From assembly GCA_003605115.1 (NCBI GenBank), contig QZKY01000006.1, positions 35,592-99,591 of the forward strand: DNA of 64,000 nucleotides. The letters are read 5' to 3'. The translations under genes were made by a program, and so were the position numbers. Below are positions 58,536-64,000 of this stretch, one piece after another (within the stretch, counting starts at the first letter, position 1; every line of letters starts with the position of its first letter). This DNA is from Oxalobacter sp. GTDB taxonomy: Bacteria > Pseudomonadota > Gammaproteobacteria > Burkholderiales > Burkholderiaceae_D. The notes under the pieces were generated by a model that made no database searches, had not been told where the DNA came from, and saw nothing but the letters and a program-made list of their open reading frames with translations.

Positions 58536-58888
58536 AAAAACTTTCATTTAAATAAATTCATCATAAGAGCAAAAAAGGAAGAACCAGTATTGAAGCACAG
58601 TCCGCCAGACCTGCCCGCCACAAATAATGCAAGAAAAACAAAAAACGCATTACCGAACCCTGTCATTTTGAGGCAATGATGCTTAATGTCAAGCGGTTTT
58701 GTAGGGGTTTGGGCAACATTGCCCATTTTTGGCCAGATTTTTTATCGCGAAAGCGTGGGTGTGACGGTCATCGAGGGGGCTTGCTGCATAGGCCTCAGAA
58801 TTCGCGTAGGATTTAGACTATATAATTTGCTCAGTTTGGCGTATTGGGACGCTTTACGGACGATACAATACAAAACAGAAAAAGATAC
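58536..58888. promoter_or_regulatory. Divergent region between the cold-shock gene and clpS
   Basis: No convincing gene is present in 353 bp. TATAAT at 58821-58826, about 60 bp before the clpS ATG, is a probable clpS promoter -10, but no good -35 pairs with it. The minus-strand part next to the csp ATG would be its 5' leader; I could not define a fold. Confidence 0.45.
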
Positions 58889-59197
58889 ATGGGAACCAGG
58901 CGGGAAAGTGACGTTGTTTTGGAGCGCAAGCCGGAGGCGCTGAAGTTGCCACCGATGTATCAGGTGGTCTTGTTGAACGACGACTACACGCCCATGGATT
59001 TTGTCGTGAATGTGTTGCAGGAGTACTTTAACAAGGATCGCCAGGAAGCGACTCAGATCATGCTAAAGGTGCATAATGAGGGCAAAGGCGTCTGCGGTAT
59101 ATTTTCGAGGGATATAGCGGCCACAAAAGTCGAATTGGTTATGATGCATGCGCATGCGGCGGGGCACCCCTTGCAGTGTGTAATGGAGGAAGTATGA
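58889..59197 (+). CDS. clpS: ClpS adaptor
   Basis: N-end-rule adaptor for ClpAP, 102 aa from [14 protein letters not shown]. The core is [20 protein letters not shown], then LMLKV-type helix ([19 protein letters not shown]) and [18 protein letters not shown]. An upstream start at 58844 is not supported. Its stop overlaps the clpA start. Confidence 0.96.
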   Translation: MGTRRESDVVLERKPEALKLPPMYQVVLLNDDYTPMDFVVNVLQEYFNKDRQEATQIMLKVHNEGKGVCGIFSRDIAATKVELVMMHAHAAGHPLQCVMEEV

Positions 59198-61494
59198 TTG
59201 CGCAGGAACTGGAAGTTAGTCTGCACTTGGCCTTTGTCGAAGCCAGGCAGGCGCGATACGAATTCATTACAGTGGAACATTTGTTGCTGGCCTTGCTGGA
59301 TAACCCGTCAGCGGCTGAGGTATTGAATGCCTGTGGCGTCAATATTCCGGATCTGCGCAAGACTTTGACGAATTTTGTTTCGGACAATACGCCGATCGTC
59401 CCTGGCTCAGGTGAAGTCGATACGCAGCCGACGCTCGGTTTTCAGCGCGTTATTCAGCGCGCCATCATGCACGTGCAATCCTCTTCGAACGGCAAGAAAG
59501 AGGTGAATGGCGCCAATGTGCTGGTGGCCATTTTTGGCGAAAAGGATTCCCATGCGGTGTACTACCTGCATCAGCAAGGTGTGACGCGGCTGGATGTGGT
59601 GAATTACATTTCTCACGGGGTTCGCAAGATACCGCAACCGGAGCCGCAGAAAGCGCCCGAAGGTGCTGAAGAGTCGCAGGCGGAGGCGCAGCCAAAAGAA
59701 ACGCCGCTGGATCAGTTCACTCTGAACTTAAACAAGCAGGCGAAAGAGGGGCGCATCGACCCCCTGATTGGTCGCGACAACGAAGTCGATCGCGTTATCC
59801 AGATATTATGTCGTCGCCGCAAAAACAATCCGCTGCTGGTTGGCGAAACTGGTGTTGGCAAAACGGCGATTGCTGAAGGTTTGGCTTGGCGCGTGACGAA
59901 AGGCGAAGTGCCGGACATCTTGAAAAAAGCAAGTGTGTTTTCGTTGGACATGGGAGCATTGCTGGCGGGGACGAAGTATCGTGGCGATTTTGAGCAACGC
60001 TTGAAGGCTGTGCTCAAACAACTCAAAGACAATGCTGACTCGATTCTGTTTATCGACGAGATCCATACGATTATCGGCGCAGGATCCGCTTCGGGCGGCA
60101 CGCTGGACGCATCCAATTTGCTGAAGCCGGCATTGGCGAATGGCCAGTTGAAATGCATTGGCGCGACGACTTACACGGAATTCCGCGGCGTGTTTGAAAA
60201 AGATCACGCACTGGCGCGTCGTTTCCAGAAAGTGGATATCAACGAACCTACGGTTGAGCAAACTGTGCAGATTTTGCGTGGGTTGAAGTCGCGATTCGAA
60301 GATCATCACAACGTTAAGTATTCAGCTTCGGCATTGACAAGTGCTGCAGAACTCTCGGCGCGCTACATCAATGATCGGCACTTGCCGGATAAGGCCATCG
60401 ATGTGATTGACGAAGCAGGTGCGGCGCAGCGCATTTTGCCGAAGTCGAAACAAAAGCGCATGATTGGCAAAGCAGAAATCGAAGAAATCATCTCGAAGAT
60501 TGCGCGTATTCCGCCGCAAACAGTCAATCAGGATGACCGCAGCAAGTTGCGTAATCTGGATCGCGATCTCAAAAATGTGGTGTTTGGGCAGGAGCCGGCC
60601 ATTGATGCGCTGGCGGCGTCTATCAAGATGGCGCGTGCGGGTTTAGGTAAAACAGATAAGCCAATCGGCGCTTTTCTGTTTTCCGGCCCCACAGGTGTTG
60701 GGAAAACTGAAGTGGCCAAACAGCTTGCCTTTTTGCTGGGGATCGATCTGGTGCGCTTCGACATGTCCGAATACATGGAGCGCCATACGGTCAGTCGCAT
60801 GATTGGCGCGCCGCCTGGATATGTCGGGTTTGATCAGGGCGGTCTGTTGACGGAGGCAATCACCAAAAAACCGCATGCCGTATTGTTGTTAGACGAAATT
60901 GAAAAAGCGCATCCTGATGTGTTCAACATTTTGCTGCAAGTGCTGGATCACGGCACGCTGACGGATAACAATGGCCGCAAGGCGGATTTCCGCAACATCA
61001 TCATTATCATGACAACGAATGCGGGTGCAGAGAATTTGCAAAAGCCCTCCATTGGCTTTACAGAGTCGAAGCAGGCCGGTGATGAAATGGTGGATATCAA
61101 GCGCATGTTTTCGCCTGAATTCCGCAACCGGCTGGATGCCATCATCAGCTTCAAATCATTGAGCGAAGATATCATCGAGCGGGTAGTTGATAAATTCCTG
61201 ATGCAGCTTGAAGAGCAGTTGCAGGAGAAGAAGGTTGATGCGATCTTTACCGAAAAACTCCGCAAGTTTTTGGCGAAAAAAGGGTTTGATCCCATTATGG
61301 GCGCGCGACCGATGGCGCGTCTGATTCAGGACATGATTCGCAAAGCGCTCGCGGATGAGTTGCTGTTTGGTCGATTGGCTTTGGGCGGTGCCGTCACCGT
61401 CGATCTGGATGAGGCTGAACAGGTCAAGCTTGAATTTATTTCCTCCGGCGACGCGCCGCCGACAACTTCGCTGGAAGTTGCTGAAGTCGAATAG
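59194..61494 (+). CDS. clpA: ClpA protease ATPase
   Basis: AAA+ unfoldase of the ClpAP protease, 766 aa. An N-terminal Clp repeat domain (about 1-145) precedes NBD1 with Walker [16 protein letters not shown] and NBD2 with [40 protein letters not shown] is the second Walker B region. Start 59194 joins clpS as ATGA. Confidence 0.97.
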   Translation: MIAQELEVSLHLAFVEARQARYEFITVEHLLLALLDNPSAAEVLNACGVNIPDLRKTLTNFVSDNTPIVPGSGEVDTQPTLGFQRVIQRAIMHVQSSSNGKKEVNGANVLVAIFGEKDSHAVYYLHQQGVTRLDVVNYISHGVRKIPQPEPQKAPEGAEESQAEAQPKETPLDQFTLNLNKQAKEGRIDPLIGRDNEVDRVIQILCRRRKNNPLLVGETGVGKTAIAEGLAWRVTKGEVPDILKKASVFSLDMGALLAGTKYRGDFEQRLKAVLKQLKDNADSILFIDEIHTIIGAGSASGGTLDASNLLKPALANGQLKCIGATTYTEFRGVFEKDHALARRFQKVDINEPTVEQTVQILRGLKSRFEDHHNVKYSASALTSAAELSARYINDRHLPDKAIDVIDEAGAAQRILPKSKQKRMIGKAEIEEIISKIARIPPQTVNQDDRSKLRNLDRDLKNVVFGQEPAIDALAASIKMARAGLGKTDKPIGAFLFSGPTGVGKTEVAKQLAFLLGIDLVRFDMSEYMERHTVSRMIGAPPGYVGFDQGGLLTEAITKKPHAVLLLDEIEKAHPDVFNILLQVLDHGTLTDNNGRKADFRNIIIIMTTNAGAENLQKPSIGFTESKQAGDEMVDIKRMFSPEFRNRLDAIISFKSLSEDIIERVVDKFLMQLEEQLQEKKVDAIFTEKLRKFLAKKGFDPIMGARPMARLIQDMIRKALADELLFGRLALGGAVTVDLDEAEQVKLEFISSGDAPPTTSLEVAEVE

Positions 61495-61510
61495 GTTGAG
61501 GCTGCCGGAT

Positions 61511-61547
61511 AAAGCCCGCGCGGAGGAAGTCGCGCGGGCTTTTTTTA
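61511..61547 (+). terminator. Intrinsic terminator after clpA
   Basis: AAAGCCCGCGCG pairs with CGCGCGGGCTTT around GAGGAAGT, and seven Ts follow. It overlaps the last codons of the convergent ferredoxin gene. Confidence 0.92.
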
Positions 61548-62909
61548 TGCGGAGAGTTTTTCTACCCAGACGCTGACAATCAGTACAACGGCTGTGGCAA
61601 AGCAAAGCAAGGCGCAGTATTGCCGGAGTGATCGTTGAGACGTCAGCAGTTTTGCGCCCAGCCACAACGAGAAAAAGCTGCTGCCCAACAACAGGCCGTG
61701 CTGGACGATGGGTGCCCACGTCAAATCCAATCCTTCGCGACGCAAGAGGCTTACAGTAAACGAAGCCAAGCCCAGAAATATGCCGATGCCGCCTACCGGT
61801 GTCAAAGCCAGTGATAGTTTTTGCCAGGACAGAGACGGGATTGCGGCGATACGTGTGGCTAATGTCAAAAAAGTCAGCAGCAGCAGACCGAACAATATTC
61901 CCCCGCCAAAAATGTACAGCACGATGGACAAGCCGTCGAGCAAGGAAAAGACATGATTGTCGGCAGGATGGTTGGCGAGTATCCACCACGGCGCAGTGTA
62001 TTGATCAAGTGCTGCCAGTGCGGAGTGGTTCAATGCGGAGTTGAGCATTACAAACAGATTGCTCTCACGCCACCGAATCGCCATCGTGCAAACGCCGAGT
62101 AAACCAAAAACAAGCGTGGCGGCTTCTGCGGTACGTAAGGGGTTGCTGGGGGCGGTTAAAATTTCGCGGCTCGGTGAGCGGCTGTCGAGTTCTACAGCGT
62201 TCAGATAACCCGCGCAGCGCCCGCACATATGACATGGTGAGTTGCTTTTCATGTGGCGGATGTCGATGAGTGTCGGGCAGTCGATGCGCGGCAGTGGGGG
62301 CGGATGCTGCTTCCATTTTTTTTCATCAACGTGAAAATGAAGCGGGGCAATTTTGGCAAGCAAGCTAAATGAGCCATTTGCTGGACACAAGTACATGCAC
62401 CAGATGCGCTTACCGTTGCCGTAGGCGTAGCCACACCAGGTCGCGCCCAGCGTGGGCAAGCCCAACAGCAGCAGCGTGCCCCAGTGCAGATCGTAGACGC
62501 CGACCAACTGACCATACACTGTCGCGACAATCAACATGGTGCAAGGCCAGCCGGACCAGCGTATCCAGCGAGGGATCGATTGTTTGCGGCCATGTCGGCT
62601 GATGTATTCCGTTACGGTTCCATCCGGACAGAACAAGCCGCACCACACGCGACCGAAGAGCATCATGCTTAAAAAAATTAAGGGCCAGCCAATGCCCCAA
62701 AAAAGAAATTGTGAAAACAAGCGCGGATGCGTGAGGATGCCATCGTCCGGATGGGGAGCGGAAAAAAAGAGCGGCACAACTAATAACAAAACATACAAGC
62801 TGACGAGACACCATTGAACAATGGAGACGCTGCGCTGGTGTCGGCGCATTGCGTGACCGAGGCGAGCCAGGTAGCCCAAAGTGGTGTTGGAAATGTTCTG
62901 TGCGGACAT
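61545..62909 (-). CDS. Membrane polyferredoxin (4Fe-4S binding protein)
   Basis: 454 aa with about ten membrane segments. Paired Cys motifs are FGRVWCGLFCPDGTVTEY and KRIWCMYLCPANGS, each of the NapH/YccM type. A soluble-loop cluster is SPCHMCGRCAGYLNAVEL. It resembles the FtrD component of the FtrABCD iron-uptake system, or a NosR/YccM-type electron protein. No ftrABC genes are adjacent, so the role is open. Confidence 0.82.
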   Translation of the reverse strand: MSAQNISNTTLGYLARLGHAMRRHQRSVSIVQWCLVSLYVLLLVVPLFFSAPHPDDGILTHPRLFSQFLFWGIGWPLIFLSMMLFGRVWCGLFCPDGTVTEYISRHGRKQSIPRWIRWSGWPCTMLIVATVYGQLVGVYDLHWGTLLLLGLPTLGATWCGYAYGNGKRIWCMYLCPANGSFSLLAKIAPLHFHVDEKKWKQHPPPLPRIDCPTLIDIRHMKSNSPCHMCGRCAGYLNAVELDSRSPSREILTAPSNPLRTAEAATLVFGLLGVCTMAIRWRESNLFVMLNSALNHSALAALDQYTAPWWILANHPADNHVFSLLDGLSIVLYIFGGGILFGLLLLTFLTLATRIAAIPSLSWQKLSLALTPVGGIGIFLGLASFTVSLLRREGLDLTWAPIVQHGLLLGSSFFSLWLGAKLLTSQRSLRQYCALLCFATAVVLIVSVWVEKLSA

Positions 62910-62988
62910 GGTGCAATTATCGCGGAAAGCGCAAGGAGCGTTTTCATGGCGAGCGGTAAACGTCGCTTAATCAATGCAGGAACAAAAA

Positions 62989-63017
62989 AGCGGTTGCATG
63001 TGGATGCAACCGCTTGG
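62989..63017 (-). terminator. Intrinsic terminator after 6S RNA
   Basis: AAGCGGTTGCAT and ATGCAACCGCTT pair around GTGG, and on the minus strand the stem runs into TTTTTTG. Confidence 0.9.
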
Positions 63018-63021
63018 AAAG

Positions 63022-63194
63022 GAGCCCCGCCTGTGCCGCTATGTCAGCATCCCGAACCTGTGGTTCAGGTGGTCGTAGTTAGTTCAATTTCGGGTTCATC
63101 GGACTAGCGACGCGCACACCCATCAAACAAATTTCCACGACCGGTGCGAGTGAATGGTTCAAGGAATATTAGACATTCACGAACACGGCAGGGT
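63022..63194 (-). ncRNA. ssrS: 6S RNA
   Basis: RNA-polymerase-binding regulatory RNA of about 173 nt on the minus strand, directly downstream of zapA, the usual place for ssrS. Its 5' end CCCTGCCGTGTT pairs with the 3' end GGCACAGGCGGGG with one bulged A, closing a long rod. The 3' half has GGTTCGGGATGCTGACATAG, in line with betaproteobacterial 6S RNAs as I remember them. Ends are estimated from the promoter and the closing stem. Confidence 0.85.
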
Positions 63195-63200
63195 AGTTTC

Positions 63201-63228
63201 AGTCTACGCTAACCGTGGGGTATGTCAA
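63201..63228 (-). promoter_or_regulatory. Promoter of 6S RNA
   Basis: TTGACA (63228-63223) and TAGACT (63206-63201) lie 16 bp apart on the minus strand. The predicted start, six to seven bases later, is just before the closing stem of 6S RNA. Confidence 0.7.
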
Positions 63229-63268
63229 CCGATAAACCGAAAAATTATTTTTGAAATCTTGCGTCGCG

Positions 63269-63583
63269 TCAAAACAGGTTTTCCTGCGGTGCCAATGCAT
63301 TGTCAAGCATGGTATGCATGGAAGCAAGGCGCTGTTTGATTTCGGAAATAGTCATGCCCGAAAAGGGTCCATCGGTCGATTTTGTCAGCAATAACTCTGC
63401 TGCAATGGCTATGGATGCCATGACAGCGATGCGGTCATTGCCCTTTATTTTCCCTGCATCACGAATGGCAGACATTTTGTTGTCAAGATACGCGACTGCC
63501 TCACGCAGCGTGGCTTCCTCTTCTTTGCCGCAGGTTAGTGCGTAGTTCTGACCCATGATGGTGACGTCCAGGCGGATTGTCAT
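63269..63583 (-). CDS. zapA: Cell division protein ZapA
   Basis: FtsZ-bundling protein of 104 aa. The globular part starts TIRLDVTIMGQNYALTCGKE and continues LREAVAYLDNKMSAIRDAGK; a C-terminal coiled helix follows. It overlaps the zapB-like gene as ATGA and is followed by 6S RNA. Confidence 0.93.
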   Translation of the reverse strand: MTIRLDVTIMGQNYALTCGKEEEATLREAVAYLDNKMSAIRDAGKIKGNDRIAVMASIAIAAELLLTKSTDGPFSGMTISEIKQRLASMHTMLDNALAPQENLF

Positions 63584-63795
63584 ACATGCTCCTCGCCCGT
63601 GGTTGTGGCTGGGTAGCGCGTCATTAGCGCGCCCACTTTTTGTCTGGCCAGTTGCAGCTTTTGAGACATCTCGGTGTTTTCGGATGTCAGCGCGGCAACG
63701 CGAAGACGCAAATCGGCGTTTTCGCGGCGCAATTGCCGGGTTAAATCAGCCAAGCGAGAAACTTTTTCTGAAAGCGCGCTAAAGTCAGTGTCCAT
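63580..63795 (-). CDS. zapB: ZapB-like coiled-coil protein
   Basis: 71 aa, almost entirely a predicted coiled coil with heptads through LADLTRQLRRENADLRLRVA and ALTSENTEMSQKLQLARQKV. It is the small gene usually placed before zapA in betaproteobacteria and taken as a ZapB equivalent; the name rests on context. Confidence 0.8.
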   Translation of the reverse strand: MDTDFSALSEKVSRLADLTRQLRRENADLRLRVAALTSENTEMSQKLQLARQKVGALMTRYPATTTGEEHV

Positions 63796-63905
63796 AACAA
63801 AAAAGGTGACGCTGTTTAATGAGCGTCAATAGATCAATTGGTTGCTTATGATATTTCAGAATCTGCTTGATGTTTAATGTGCGCAAAAATATTTTTGCAC
63901 CCTGG

Positions 63906-63934
63906 TTGACGAGAAATAGGAAGTGGTACATAAT
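63906..63934 (+). promoter_or_regulatory. Strong sigma-70 promoter, probably of an rRNA operon
   Basis: TTGACG (63906-63911), a 17 bp spacer, and CATAAT (63929-63934). An A/T-rich stretch (CAAAAATATTTTTG) just upstream looks like an UP element. The leader begins CTCGTTTCTGTGCTGCTGAC, which resembles leaders before 16S rRNA in related bacteria. The rRNA itself would lie beyond the window. Confidence 0.65.
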
Positions 63935-64000
63935 CTCGTTTCTGTGCTGCTGACAAACACAACGCTTTGTTGGCTTAGGCGAGTTGAGAGACTGGTCGTG

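Noticed and set aside
58544..58726. 60-codon minus-strand ORF just before the cold-shock gene
   Set aside because: Hydrophobic but without a ribosome site, and it lies in the probable csp leader.

Overview
The window looks like a stretch of betaproteobacterial chromosome, most likely Burkholderiales and close to Oxalobacteraceae such as Herminiimonas or Janthinobacterium. This is inferred from protein resemblance and gene order (pilB-pilC, dprA-smg-topB, def-fmt, rsmB-DUF4390-ntrYX, rpe-gph-trpE, hemP, zapBA-ssrS), not from an rRNA sequence. Most of it is core housekeeping DNA with tightly packed genes and many ATGA or TGATG stop/start overlaps. I see no CRISPR array, no transposase, no prophage and no tRNA gene.

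Layout. 1-4.7 kb (minus): the 3'-truncated leuS, a TonB-like protein, dapB and bamE. 4.9-6.1 kb (plus): fur and thiM. 6.2-9.2 kb: two nitroreductases around a CBS-pair protein, then a folate-dependent formyl-group enzyme. 9.3-13.6 kb (minus): an iron locus reading hemP, an outer-membrane barrel, feoA, feoA, feoB, feoC. A Fur box fills the spacer of the hemP promoter, and a terminator follows feoC. 13.7-18.1 kb (minus): pilC, pilB and a CorC/HlyC-type CBS membrane protein. 18.3-25.0 kb: rsmI, yraN, a SIS-domain isomerase, a BON lipoprotein, kup and ettA. 25.0-26.6 kb: an accessory islet of two small membrane-protein genes inside a ~265 bp imperfect inverted repeat. 26.6-30.7 kb (minus): priA, a 0.48 kb AT-rich spacer with DnaA-box-like sites, a DUF4404 gene and mltA. 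30.8-40.5 kb (plus): rpe, gph, a trp leader peptide and attenuator, trpE, rsmB, a DUF4390 gene, ntrY-like and ntrX-like genes, a G3E-like fragment and an aldo/keto reductase. 40.5-41.75 kb: a second islet, bounded by GGGGTCAGAGT palindromes, with an uncharacterised gene and a secreted cysteine-repeat gene broken at a run of nine Ts. 41.8-48.5 kb (minus): a DUF4197 gene, topB with a histone-like tail, smg, dprA and a LysM gene. 48.7-50.65 kb (plus): def, fmt and an AtaL-like gene. 50.7-58.5 kb (minus): an aldo/keto reductase, a GGDEF/CheC/receiver trio, a 2-hydroxyacid dehydrogenase, bioB, bioD, bioA, a YchJ-family gene and a cold-shock gene. 58.9-61.5 kb (plus): clpS-clpA. 61.5-63.8 kb (minus): a polyferredoxin, 6S RNA, zapA and zapB. 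The right edge holds a strong promoter that resembles an rrn promoter.

How the parts connect. Fur and its probable target operon hemP-OMP-feoAABC lie in the same window, so an iron-uptake circuit is visible. trpE is preceded by a leader peptide with four Trp codons and a terminator. It overlaps rsmB, so the rRNA methyltransferase and perhaps the ntrYX genes beyond may be affected by tryptophan attenuation. The two repeat-bounded islets carry genes I cannot name and are the most accessory-looking DNA here.
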